The notes under the pieces are model-generated. The model was not told where the DNA came from. It was given only the letters and a program-made list of their open reading frames with translations, and did no database searches. Of a DNA stretch of 47,731 bases, positions 39,274-47,731 are shown piece after piece. Position numbers and translations under genes: made by a program. Source of the stretch: Lysobacterales bacterium (GTDB lineage: Bacteria; Pseudomonadota; Gammaproteobacteria; Xanthomonadales; Rhodanobacteraceae); the NCBI GenBank assembly GCA_015655335.1, contig JAATFF010000133.1, forward strand, positions 1 through 47,731, read 5' to 3'. Every line of letters begins with the position of its first letter. The first letter of the stretch is position 1.

Positions 39274-40206
39274 TTACTCGGTGCCGGACGCGGATTGTTG
39301 TTGTTCATCGAATGCGTCGTCATCGGCGGAAACTTCGGCCTCTTCTTCTGCCGAGGTGGCGTTGGCCTTAACGTAAATCGGCCCCAACGGCTCTTCCTGC
39401 ACGATGTTGATCAGGAACTCCTTGGCCAGTTCGAGCATGGCCAGGAAGGTAACCACGACGCCCAGCCGGCCTTCGGTCACGTCGAACAGGCTTTCGAAAG
39501 GGTGAAACTGGTCGTCGTCCAGGCGGCTGAGCAGTTCGCCCATGCGCTGGCGCACACTCAGCGCCTCGCGCTTGATGGCGTGATGCCCGAACAGTTCGGC
39601 CCGGTGCATCACATCCTTGAGGGCCAGCAGCATTTCCTTCAGATCCAGCGGTGGCGGCAACTTGATCACGTTGCGCTCGCCGACGTCGGCCTGTACTGCC
39701 ACCGTATCGCGCTCCATGCGCGGCAGGGTGTCGATATCTTCGGCGGCCTTCTTGAACCGCTCGTATTCTTGCAGTCGCCGCACCAGCTCGGCGCGGGGAT
39801 CCTCTTCCAAGTTTTCGTCCGATGGCGGCCTGGGCAACAGCAGCCTCGACTTGATCTCGGCCAGGATAGCGGCCATCAGCAGGTATTCCGCGGCCAGCTC
39901 CAGGCGCATCACATCGCGCATCATGTCGATGTATTCCATGTATTGCCGGGTGATTTCAGCAATCGGAATATCGAGAATGTCGAGGTTCTGCCTGCGGATC
40001 AAATAGAGCAAAAGATCCAACGGTCCCTCAAACGCCTCCAGGATGACTTCCAGTGCATCCGGGGGGATGTAAAGGTCCTGCGGCATCTGCAGCATCGGCT
40101 CGCCACGCACGATCGCCAGCGGCATTTCCTGCTGCTGCGGCACCCCGGCGAACGCGTCATGCGTTGCTTGTATAGGCTGAGACTCGGTTGGCTCAGTGGT
40201 CATCAA
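39274..40206 (-). CDS. scpA: Segregation and condensation protein A (kleisin)
   Basis: 310 aa kleisin bridging SMC heads. The signature FEGPLDLLLYLIRRQNLDILDIPIAEITRQY, here quoted in parts as EGPLDLLLYLI and RRQNLDILDIP, lies at about 58-90. ITRQYMEYIDMM and AAEYLLMAAILAEIKSRLLLP follow. The first 50 residues are a Gln/Pro-rich extension. The C-terminal winged helix (about 200-280) is followed by an acidic end. SMC itself is not in the window. Confidence 0.94.
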   Translation of the reverse strand: MMTTEPTESQPIQATHDAFAGVPQQQEMPLAIVRGEPMLQMPQDLYIPPDALEVILEAFEGPLDLLLYLIRRQNLDILDIPIAEITRQYMEYIDMMRDVMRLELAAEYLLMAAILAEIKSRLLLPRPPSDENLEEDPRAELVRRLQEYERFKKAAEDIDTLPRMERDTVAVQADVGERNVIKLPPPLDLKEMLLALKDVMHRAELFGHHAIKREALSVRQRMGELLSRLDDDQFHPFESLFDVTEGRLGVVVTFLAMLELAKEFLINIVQEEPLGPIYVKANATSAEEEAEVSADDDAFDEQQQSASGTE

Positions 40207-40907
40207 TGCATGTCATTGGGCCGCCCGGCAGGGCTGGCGGTTCGTTCTGTTGACGATTAGAACCCTCATTCGATATCTAACCGAAGAAAGGTTCATGCCC
40301 GGAATGCCTGAGTTACGGAGGCGATTCCCATGAAGCCAATATTCTCTTTCGATGCCCAGCCAGGGCGTGCGGTTTTCCCGCTGTTGCTATAAACCCCGAT
40401 GAAATCACGCGTCGTGAGTTCGGTCAGGTAGGCGGTCGTTGGCGCCGGATCGGTCGTAATGCAAAACGATTCGGCAGAAACCAAGCGTGACGCCGCCGGC
40501 GTCGCCCGCGATTCGTAAAGGTTGGCTGAATGCATCGGGTGGAGGCCATCCCGACCGGGGCTCCCGGCGGGCATCCGTGCGTGGCTCCACACGCGGGTTA
40601 CAGATTAGCTGCAGTCCGAGGACATGTCCAGCGAGCGCTTCAGCTGCCGTAGGGGTTCGGTGCCAGGGAAGATCGCGCCCGTGCACGGTGCGGCAGCATG
40701 TGACCCGTCGCGTCTCCTGTCAGTTCGTCGGCTGCACTGAAACACATAAAAACAGCCTGTGAAACGTGGTTGTAGCAGTGGCATATGGCTTGCATCATCA
40801 TAGGAAGATATCCAAGGGGCATTGGCGGCCAAGGGCAGATGCGCGAGGCAGGATGCGATCCAGGATGGGGTCTGGGCCGATGGCGGCGACGCTAAGCGGG
40901 GAGGGAG
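40207..40907. other. 700-nt stretch with no supported gene
   Basis: It lies between scpA (-) and the PilZ gene (+). Several frames of 60-140 codons are open on both strands, but none shows a recognisable motif and their composition is not consistent. I see stable hairpins (for example GACGCC-GCC-GGCGTC at 40489-40503) and a 20-codon ORF with a good ribosome site (40330-40392). It could be a long 5' leader, an sRNA region or a decayed gene. Confidence 0.6.
40330..40392 (+). CDS. Possible 20-residue peptide with strong ribosome binding site
   Basis: GGAGGCG lies 7 nt before the ATG. The peptide is MKPIFSFDAQPG then RAVFPLLL. No homology is recognised. The ribosome site is among the best in the window, but so short an ORF occurs easily by chance, and a longer open frame lies on the opposite strand over the same bases. 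Confidence 0.25.
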   Translation: MKPIFSFDAQPGRAVFPLLL

Positions 40908-41288
40908 ATGAAAGACATGATGACGACGGGTGACGATGCCATGGATGGTTCCGAGAGCGAGCATTTGCGCCCTGCGCGGATGCGTATCAAGACCACGGTG
41001 TTGATGAGTCATGGCGACGAATCGCATCCGACTGACCTGATCGACATTTCAGCGACGGGCGTTCTACTGCGCCGACCGCGCGATTGGGGTGGTCAGGCGG
41101 GGGAGAGTTGGGTGCTGGACATGATCTTCGGGCATGACTTGCACATCCACCTCGAAGCCAAGGTCGCCCGCGTTTCGGAAAAGCACATCGGTTTTGCGTA
41201 CACGCGCATTCCCGAAGACAAGCAGGTGCCGCTCTGGAATCTGCTAGGCGGTTACGCCGATATCCTGGAGATGTGGCACGACGAATGA
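40908..41288 (+). CDS. PilZ-domain protein (predicted c-di-GMP binding)
   Basis: 126 aa. The PilZ c-di-GMP signature is present as RPARMRIK (RxxxR) at about 20-27 and DLIDISATGVLLRRP (D/NxSxxG) at about 42-56. A beta-barrel pattern follows, ending before a short helical C terminus. It is likely a cytoplasmic c-di-GMP effector in motility, type IV pili or exopolysaccharide control; the partner is unknown. GGGAGGG lies just upstream; ATGs at 40908, 40917 and 40920 are possible starts. Confidence 0.8.
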   Translation: MKDMMTTGDDAMDGSESEHLRPARMRIKTTVLMSHGDESHPTDLIDISATGVLLRRPRDWGGQAGESWVLDMIFGHDLHIHLEAKVARVSEKHIGFAYTRIPEDKQVPLWNLLGGYADILEMWHDE

Positions 41289-41297
41289 GCGTGCTTA

Positions 41298-41322
41298 AAC
41301 ACCCCGCGTGACGCAGGGTGTT
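41298..41322. terminator. Hairpin between the convergent PilZ and fadD genes
   Basis: AACACCC (41298-41304) pairs with GGGTGTT (41316-41322) around an 11-nt loop that can add three more pairs. The T-runs are short (TTT on the minus side), so terminator function is only plausible. Confidence 0.4.
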
Positions 41323-41348
41323 CGGCTTCAGCCTTTTACGCGCGACAG

Positions 41349-43037
41349 TCAGCTAGCTATGGCGGCTTTCTTTTCGTCGCGCAGTTCACGACGCAGGATC
41401 TTGCCGACGTTGCTCTTAGGCAGCGCGTCGCGAAATTCGATCACTTTAGGACGCTTGTAGCCGGTGAGGTTTTCGCGGCAGAACTCCTTGAGCTGCTCTA
41501 CCGTCAGATTGGGATCCTTGCGCACCACGAACAGTTTCACCACTTCACCGGAATGCTCGTCGGGCACGCCAATCGCAGCAACCTCAGCCACGCCTGGGTG
41601 CTTCATCACCGTATCCTCGATCTCATTCGGATACACGTTGAAGCCTGACACCAGAATCATGTCCTTCTTGCGGTCCACGATGTAGACATAGCCGGCATCG
41701 TCCATGCGGCCGATGTCGCCGGTTCGCAGCCAGTTGTCGTCAGTGAGGACCTTGCTTGTTTCTTCCGGCTGGTTCCAATAACCCTTCATCACCTGGGGGC
41801 CCTGGATACAGATCTCGCCGACTTCTCCGATACCCAGGTGTTTACCATCCTCGTCTTGGATGCTGATCGACGTGGAGGGAATGGGAAGGCCGATCGAGCC
41901 GGTGAAACGCACGCCATCCACCAGTGGATTGATGGTGGCAACCGGGGAGCTTTCGGTCATGCCGTAGCCTTCGACCAAGGCGCAGCCGGTGACTTTTTCC
42001 CATTTCTCAGCCACTGCACGCTGCACGGCCATGCCGCCGCCAAAACTCATTCGGAGCGTCGAGAAATCGACCTGGTCAAAACCTGGTGTGTTCAACAGGC
42101 CGTTGAAGAGCGTGTTGACGCCGGTGATCGCGGTAAAGCGGATCTTGCTCAGTTCCTTCACGAAGCCCGGCATATCGCGAGGATTGGTGATCAGGATGCT
42201 GCGTCCACCAAAGCGCAGGAAGATGAAGCAATTACAGGTCAGAGCGAAGATGTGATACAGCGGCAAGGCGGTGATGATGGTTTCTTCACCGGGCTTGATC
42301 TTCGCGCCAAACCAGGCGCCGGACTGCAACATGTTCGCGACCATGTTGCCGTGGGTAAGCATGGCGCCCTTGGCGACGCCCGTCGTGCCGCCGGTGTATT
42401 GCAAGAAAGCAATATCGTCGTGTGACACGGACGGCTTTGGCGCCTCATAGTTGGCTCCCGCCGCAAGCGCACTCTTGAAGCGCACCGCATGCGGAAGTTG
42501 GTAGGCCGGCACCATCTTTTTGACGTATTTGAGCACCGCGTTGATCACTATACCTTTGGCGCCAAGCAAATCGCCAATGCCGGTGGTGATGATGTGTTTG
42601 ACGCCCGTCTCGGCGACGATCTGTCGCAAGGTGGCGGCGAAATTGTCGAGCACCACAATGGCCCGAACATCCGCATCGACCAGCTGGTGCTTGAGTTCGC
42701 GCGCCGTGTACATCGGATTGGTGTTCACCACGATCATGCCGGCACGCAAGGCGCCGAACAGTGCGATCGGGTACTGCAGCACATTGGGCATCATGATCGC
42801 GACGCGATCGCCCTTGTTGAGCTTGAGCTCTCCCGTCAGATACGCCGCGAACTGGCGGCTGAGCGTATCGATCTCGCCATAGGTGAGGCTTTTTCCAAAG
42901 TTGGAGAAAGCAACGCGCTGGCGATAGCGTTCAAAGGCTTCTTCCAGGACGGCAACAACCGAGGTGTACTGATTGATGTCGATCTCTGCGGGTACGCCAT
43001 CCGGATAATGACTCAGCCAAGGACGCTGATTGCTCAT
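41349..43037 (-). CDS. fadD: Long-chain fatty acid-CoA ligase
   Basis: Acyl-CoA synthetase (562 aa) activating exogenous long-chain fatty acids for beta-oxidation or lipid synthesis. The adenylation motifs are the P-loop YTGGTTGVAKGAML, GYGMTESSPVA, the hinge WLRTGDIGRMD and the C-terminal Lys in LPKSNVGKILRRELR. I chose the ATG at 43037 (MSNQRPWLSHYPDGVP, the family start) with GGA upstream; an ATG at 43064 adds 9 residues. Confidence 0.94.
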   Translation of the reverse strand: MSNQRPWLSHYPDGVPAEIDINQYTSVVAVLEEAFERYRQRVAFSNFGKSLTYGEIDTLSRQFAAYLTGELKLNKGDRVAIMMPNVLQYPIALFGALRAGMIVVNTNPMYTARELKHQLVDADVRAIVVLDNFAATLRQIVAETGVKHIITTGIGDLLGAKGIVINAVLKYVKKMVPAYQLPHAVRFKSALAAGANYEAPKPSVSHDDIAFLQYTGGTTGVAKGAMLTHGNMVANMLQSGAWFGAKIKPGEETIITALPLYHIFALTCNCFIFLRFGGRSILITNPRDMPGFVKELSKIRFTAITGVNTLFNGLLNTPGFDQVDFSTLRMSFGGGMAVQRAVAEKWEKVTGCALVEGYGMTESSPVATINPLVDGVRFTGSIGLPIPSTSISIQDEDGKHLGIGEVGEICIQGPQVMKGYWNQPEETSKVLTDDNWLRTGDIGRMDDAGYVYIVDRKKDMILVSGFNVYPNEIEDTVMKHPGVAEVAAIGVPDEHSGEVVKLFVVRKDPNLTVEQLKEFCRENLTGYKRPKVIEFRDALPKSNVGKILRRELRDEKKAAIAS

Positions 43038-43164
43038 GTTCGATCCAAGCTCCAGTAGTGACAACTCCGATGGTGACGACGAGGGGCATCAGGCATCATG
43101 CGGGCGAGGCATTGGAGCATACGCCTGCGTATAGCAGCAAGCGGCGCTGCAGCGAGATTCGAGC

Positions 43165-43611
43165 ATGTCGAACATGAAAAAGGTGTACCGCATTTTGTGC
43201 CTGCTGGGCTTGCTGGCCCTTGGGACGACTGGATGCCATCGCACACCGGACGAGGCGCTGATTCGGCAGGCCATCGATACGGCAGCACAAGCAACCGAGC
43301 AGCTTGATGCTTCGGCCCTGACCGGGCAGCTCAGCGATGACTTTGACGGCAATAACGGTTTGATGACGCGCCAGGATGCCGGCAACCTGTTGCGAGTGGC
43401 CCGGTTGCGTGGCGAAACGCTGCACGCCGTCATCGGGCCCGTGGATGTCTCGCCGCGGGGCGATCGCTACGTCGCCGATTTCACGGTCACGCTGACCAGT
43501 GGCGGCAAGCTGTTCCCGGCGCAGCTGGGTGTTTACAAGGTGGAAATGGCATGGCGTCGCGAGGGGCACGACTGGCGCTGCTACGAAGCCAGCTGGACGC
43601 AGTCGCTTTGA
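43165..43611 (+). CDS. Small predicted lipoprotein of unknown function
   Basis: 148 aa. The signal is MKKVYRILCLLGLLALG then TTGC, with the acylated Cys at 24 counting from 43165. The mature part starts with a helical region (LIRQAIDTAAQATEQLD) and then strands ending in WRREGHDWRCYEASWTQ, which recalls NTF2-like nuclear-transport-factor folds, but I cannot confirm that. ATG 43165 or 43174 may be the start. A bidirectional terminator follows. Confidence 0.7.
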   Translation: MSNMKKVYRILCLLGLLALGTTGCHRTPDEALIRQAIDTAAQATEQLDASALTGQLSDDFDGNNGLMTRQDAGNLLRVARLRGETLHAVIGPVDVSPRGDRYVADFTVTLTSGGKLFPAQLGVYKVEMAWRREGHDWRCYEASWTQSL

Positions 43612-43622
43612 TGCATGGCATA

Positions 43623-43654
43623 AAAAACGCCGCCCTGTCTCGAGCGGCGTTTTT
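43623..43654. terminator. Bidirectional terminator between the lipoprotein gene and acnA
   Basis: AAAAACGCCGC (43623-43633) and GCGGCGTTTTT (43644-43654) flank a 10-nt loop, giving a T-run on both strands. It lies 12 nt past the lipoprotein stop and 8 nt past the acnA stop. Confidence 0.9.
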
Positions 43655-43661
43655 ATCGCGA

Positions 43662-46406
43662 TCAGGCAGCCTTCTTGCTGGCCAGCTGACGCAAGACGTA
43701 CTGCAAGATGCCCCCATGGCGGAAGAACTCGCGTTCCTTCGGCGTCAACAGCAACACTTTCACCGTGAACGTCTTTTCGCCTTTATCGCCCTTGGCGACC
43801 ACCGTGGCTTCTTTCGATTCGCCGTCCTTCAAGCCGGTGATCTCGAACGTTTCCTTGCCGGTCAGGCCCAGCGACTTGGCGTTCTCGCCATCTTTGAACT
43901 GTAGCGGTAGCACGCCCATGCCCACCAGGTTGGAGCGATGGATGCGTTCGAAGCTTTCGGCGATTACCGCCTTCACGCCCAGCAACAAGGTGCCTTTGGC
44001 TGCCCAGTCACGCGATGAGCCGGTGCCATATTCCTTGCCAGCCAACACGATCAGCGGTGTCTTGTCGGCTTTGTATTTCATCGCCGCATCGTAGATGGCC
44101 ATCTGCTCGCCGTTCGGCACGTAGAGCGTGTAGCCACCCTCGACACCATCCAGCATCAGGTTCTTGATACGGATGTTGGCAAAGGTGCCGCGGACCATTA
44201 CGTCGTCATTACCGCGACGCGAGCCGTAGGAGTTGAAGTCGTGCGGCTCCACACCCTTGGAGATCAGGAAGCGTCCCGCCGGGCTGTCCTTCTTGATCGA
44301 GCCGGCCGGGGAAATGTGGTCGGTGGTAATCGAATCGCCGAACACACCCAACGCATGTGCGCCATGGATATCTTCGATCTTGCCGATCTGCATCGTCATG
44401 CCGTCGAAGTAGGGCGGGTTCTTGATGTACGTCGAATCGCTCCACTTGTATACGGCGCCGTCGGGTGAGGCGATGTGGTTCCAGCGCGTGTCGCCCTTGA
44501 ACACGTCGGCATAGTTCTTCTTGAACATCTCCGGATTGATCGCACCGGCGATCACGTCGGAAATTTCTTGGTTGCTGGGCCAGATGTCCTTCAAGTACAC
44601 CGGCTTGCCGTCCTTGTCTTCGCCCAGCGGGTCCTTGGAAAGATCGACATCCAGCGAGCCCGCCAGCGCATAGGCAACGACGAGCGGTGGTGAAGCCAGG
44701 TAGTTCATCTTCACTTCCGGATGCACGCGGCCTTCGAAGTTGCGATTGCCGGACAGCACGGATGCCACGGCAAGGTCGCCCTCGGCAATGCCCTTGCTGA
44801 TTTCCGCGGGTAGCGGACCGGAGTTACCAATGCAGGTCGTGCAGCCATAGCCGACGATGTAGAAGCCGACCTTCTCCAATTCTTTGAGCAGTCCGGTCTT
44901 TTCAAGATAGTCGGTAACCACCAGTGAGCCCGGGCCGATCGACGTCTTCACCCACGGCTTTGCCTTCAGGCCTTTGGCAGCTGCCTTTTTGGCCAGCAAT
45001 CCAGCGCCCAACATCACTGCTGGATTTGAGGTGTTGGTGCACGAGGTAATCGCCGCAATCACGACCGCGCCATCACCGAGCAGGAAGCTTTGGTTGTCTT
45101 TCTCTACGCGCACGCCGCCACTGGTGATGCTGTTGGCAGGATTGCCAATCGCTGCGCCGCCGCCTTCATTCTGAAAGCTTCCAGCATCGCCATTGGATTT
45201 GCGGTTGGCGGTTAGCGGACCAATGGCTTCCTGGAAGCTCTTCTTCACGCCTTCCAGCAACACGCGGTCCTGCGGGCGCTTCGGGCCAGCCATGGATGGC
45301 CTTACATCGGCCAGGTTGAGTTCCAGCGTGGTGGTGAAGTGGGCGGGCGGCGTGTTCTCGTCATGCCACAGACCTTGGGCCTGTGCGTACGCTTTGACCA
45401 ACTCGATGTGATCATCGCTGCGGCCGGACAAGTGCATGTAGTTCAATGCTTCTTGATCGATCGGGAAGATGCCACAGGTGGCACCGTATTACGGCGCCAT
45501 GTTGCCGATGGTGGCACGGTCGGCCAGCGGTAGATGCTTGAGACCGTCGCCGAAGAACTCGACGAACTTGCCAACCACGCCAAGCTTGCGCAGCATCTGC
45601 GTCACCGTCAGTACCAGGTCGGTAGCAGTGACACCTTCGGACAATTTGCCGGTGAGCTTGAAACCCACGACTTGCGGAATCAGCATCGAAGACGGCTGCC
45701 CCAGCATCGCCGCTTCCGCTTCGATACCGCCGACGCCCCAGCCCAACACACCGATGCCGTTGATCATCGTGGTGTGCGAATCGGTGCCAAATACTGTGTC
45801 CGGATAAGCCCAGCTCTCGCCGTCCACTTCTGCAGTGAACACCACACGAGCCAAATGCTCCAGATTCACCTGGTGCACGATACCGGTGCGCGGCGGTACG
45901 ACCTTGAAGTTGTTGAACGCTTTCTGGCCCCAGCGCAGGAACGAGTAACGCTCCTGATTGCGCTCGAATTCGATCTCGACGTTTTTCTCCAGCGCGGATT
46001 CGGAACCGTAGACATCCACTTGCACGGAATGATCGATCACCAGTTCGGCCGGCGCCAGCGGATTGATCTGATTGGCATCGCCACCTAGCTTCACCACCGC
46101 ATCGCGCATGGCGGCCAGGTCGACCACGCAAGGCACACCGGTGAAATCTTGCAGCACCACGCGCGCCGGCATAAACGCAATCTCGGTATCCGGCTCGGCT
46201 TTGGGATCCCACTTGGCAACCGCTTCGATTTCCTTTTTGGTGACGCTGACGCCGTCTTCGTGGCGCAACAGATTCTCCAGCAGGATCTTCATCGAATAAG
46301 GAAGATGCTTCAGATCGAAATGCTTGCCGAGCTTGGTCAGGCTGGCGATCTGATACGTGCTGCCTTTGACCTTGAGGGTGTCGCGGGTGGCGAATGAATC
46401 CTGCAT
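43662..46406 (-). pseudogene. acnA: Aconitate hydratase A gene interrupted by an in-frame TAA
   Basis: The reading frame equals a full AcnA of 914 aa (citrate-isocitrate isomerase, TCA cycle) except for TAA at 45491-45489, codon 306. The text reads RATIGNMAP, stop, YGATCGIFPIDQEALNYMHL, where homologues have Glu at the stop (NMAPEYGATCG), so one G-to-T change (GAA to TAA) explains it. All three Fe-S ligands lie beyond it: C456 in ITSCTNTSN and C522/C525 in YGCTTCIGNSG. The 305-aa N-terminal product cannot be an active enzyme. No other stop or frameshift is present. Possible causes are recent inactivation, a base-call error, or suppression. GGAG precedes the ATG at 46406. acnB, divergent, may compensate. 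Confidence 0.9.
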
Positions 46407-46733
46407 GGGGATAGCTCCTGTTGCTTGAAATCAGGCGGACGCACGGGGCGCAGCAGGGCAATGCTAGACCACCGAACGTTAGGGGAATTGCAAGGAGACC
46501 GGTCTTCCGTTTGGGGATGTTGCAAAGTTTGGGACAAATCGCCACGCGTGCAAGCCACTTCGGGGTGATTTCAGCATGCTGTCATTGCAAGATTTCGAAC
46601 GCTGCCGGAAACGCCGCTTTGGATTGCGGCACTTGTAGCTCGACTGGCAAAATAGGCGGCTGAAATGCTCCAGATAGCGGCATCCAGACAAGGCATTCGC
46701 CCTTGTCCAGCCCCAGCCAAAGGACGAGATCAC
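46407..46733. promoter_or_regulatory. 327-nt divergent region between acnA and acnB
   Basis: This holds the promoters for both aconitase genes. I can see the ribosome sites (GGAG before acnA; AAGGACGAG before acnB at 46720-46728) but no clear -35/-10 pair, operator or gene. A long open frame on the minus strand runs through it from acnB and is a shadow. Confidence 0.5.
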
Positions 46734-47731
46734 ATGCTCAACGCCTACCGCCAACATGTCGCCGAGCGCGCTGCGCTGGGTATTCCCCCGCTGCCGTTGT
46801 CGGCCCAACAGACCGCTGAGCTGATCGAACTCCTGAAGAATCCGCCTGCTGGCGAAGAGGCCACCCTCGTCGAGCTGATCACGTACCGTGTGCCGGCGGG
46901 CGTCGACGATGCCGCGAAGGTCAAGGCGTCGTATCTCGCTGCTGTTGCCTTCGGTACCGAGAAGTCCGCATTGATCAGCCGCGAGAAAGCGACCGAATTG
47001 CTCGGCACCATGCTGGGCGGCTACAACATCCATCCCTTGATCGAATTGCTCGACGACGCACAGGTGGGTGGCATCGCTGCCGAAGCGTTGAAGAAAACCT
47101 TGTTGATGTTCGACTCCTTCCACGACGTCAAGGAAAAGGCCGACAAGGGCAACGCGCACGCCAAGTCCGTGCTGCAAAGCTGGGCCGATGCAGAGTGGTT
47201 CACCAGCCGTCCGGAAGTGCCCAAGAGCCTGACCATCACCGTGTTCAAGGTGCCGGGCGAAACCAACACGGACGATCTGTCGCCGGCACCCGACGCCACC
47301 ACGCGTCCAGATATCCCGCTGCACGCACTGGCCATGCTGAAGAACAAACGCGAAGGCGCACCGTTCCAGCCGGAAGAAGACGGCAAGCGCGGTCCGATCC
47401 AGCAGATCCTCGATCTCACCAAGCAGGGTCATCTCGTTGCGTACGTGGGCGACGTGGTCGGCACCGGTTCCAGCCGCAAGTCCGCCACCAACTCCGTGCT
47501 GTGGTGGACGGGCGAAGACATCCCCTTCATCCCAAACAAGCGCTTCGGTGGTGTTTGCCTGGGCAGCAAGATCGCGCCGATCTTCTACAACACGATGGAA
47601 GATGCTGGTGCGCTGCCGATCGAGCTCGACGTCTCCAAGATGGAGATGGGCGACGTGGTCGAGCTGCGTCCGTATGAGGGCAAGGCACTGAAGAACGGCG
47701 AAGTGATCGCCGAATTCCAGGTCAAGTCCGA
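46734..47731 (+). CDS. acnB: Aconitate hydratase B, 3' end beyond window
   Basis: The first 332 residues of the bifunctional aconitase/2-methylisocitrate dehydratase (about 860 aa in full). The N-terminal HEAT-like domain begins MLNAYRQHVAERAALGIPP and includes GGYNIHPLIELLDD, as in AcnB. The swivel domain follows, with DATTRPDIPLHALAM, VGDVVGTGSSRKSATNSV and NKRFGGVCLGSKIAPIF. The Fe-S cysteines lie beyond the window. Start ATG at 46734 has AAGGACGAG upstream. It is divergent from acnA and would be the working aconitase if acnA is dead. Confidence 0.95.
   Translation, partial: MLNAYRQHVAERAALGIPPLPLSAQQTAELIELLKNPPAGEEATLVELITYRVPAGVDDAAKVKASYLAAVAFGTEKSALISREKATELLGTMLGGYNIHPLIELLDDAQVGGIAAEALKKTLLMFDSFHDVKEKADKGNAHAKSVLQSWADAEWFTSRPEVPKSLTITVFKVPGETNTDDLSPAPDATTRPDIPLHALAMLKNKREGAPFQPEEDGKRGPIQQILDLTKQGHLVAYVGDVVGTGSSRKSATNSVLWWTGEDIPFIPNKRFGGVCLGSKIAPIFYNTMEDAGALPIELDVSKMEMGDVVELRPYEGKALKNGEVIAEFQVKS

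Noticed and set aside
40700-40782. Possible cobalamin riboswitch on the minus strand
   Set aside because: It has a GCCACTG 7-mer (minus strand, 40782-40776) and an ACAGGAGAC-like stretch, but lacks the core GGTG-AA-CC and CCCGC elements, and no cobalamin gene is nearby.
40605-41027. Minus-strand open frame of 140 codons over the gap and the PilZ gene
   Set aside because: No motif, a Cys/His/Arg-rich shadow composition, and it overlaps the PilZ coding region.
45412-46545. Minus-strand open frame of 377 codons in another frame of acnA
   Set aside because: The acnA frame encodes recognisable aconitase, while this one is Arg/Ser-rich with no motif. It bridges the acnA stop codon only by chance.
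46479-47432. Minus-strand open frame of 317 codons opposite acnB
   Set aside because: It lies entirely over acnB and the acnA-acnB spacer, and its composition reflects the acnB reading frame.

Overview
The window is a chromosomal stretch from a GC-rich gammaproteobacterium. Gene content and order suggest Xanthomonadales, most likely Rhodanobacteraceae (a Dyella, Rhodanobacter or Luteibacter type). The signs are a fused hisB and hisIE, a cyoABCD quinol oxidase, an eno-ftsB-truD-surE-pcm-yqaA-nlpD run, a Tat-exported HiPIP, mtnBD beside mtnC, and acnA divergent from acnB. This placement is an inference from gene content. There is no phage, plasmid, insertion sequence, CRISPR array, tRNA or rRNA that I can support. 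Nearly all of the window is housekeeping DNA.

Layout. 1-4758 (+): end of the histidine operon, hisC(partial)-B-H-A-F-IE, with every junction overlapping. 4774-7828 (-): methionine salvage mtnB-mtnD, a strong terminator, then mtnC followed 9 nt later by a caspase-like C13 peptidase. 7984-8316 (+): HiPIP. 8421-8660 (-): a compact unannotated unit with a terminator, a long hairpin and two short reading frames. 8772-11791 (-): two different APC amino-acid permeases separated by a terminator. 12008-15055: outer-membrane barrel protein, Nudix hydrolase, 3-hydroxyanthranilate dioxygenase and a lipoprotein. 15176-18950 (-): parE and an M24 aminopeptidase P. 19194-23146 (+): cyoABCD, closed by an inverted REP-like pair.

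23376-32421 (+, except the Smr gene): pyrG-kdsA-eno-ftsB-truD, then surE-pcm-yqaA-nlpD. ispD and ispF, which sit between ftsB and truD in E. coli and many relatives, are missing and only a 16-codon ORF remains. 32428-33111 (-): Mth938-like protein and yhbY. 33189-35773 (+): rlmE-ftsH. 35964-36581 (+): a DUF2239 gene whose promoter is overlapped by a 17-bp direct repeat. 36585-40206 (-): scpA-scpB-rluB-arsC. 40207-40907 has no convincing gene. 40908-47731: PilZ protein, fadD (-), a small lipoprotein, acnA (-) and the start of acnB (+).

Main points for a second look: (1) acnA carries a single in-frame TAA at codon 306, ahead of all three Fe-S cysteines, while the rest of the gene is intact. (2) The DUF2239 protein looks like a DNA-binding protein (AT-hook-like core plus ribbon-helix-helix-like segment), and repeated operator-like sites overlap its own promoter. 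(3) The small minus-strand unit at 8421-8660 may be an sRNA or a frameshifted small protein gene. (4) ispDF appear to have been lost from their usual locus. I see no clear multi-gene undescribed system; items 2 and 3 are the best candidates for new biology.
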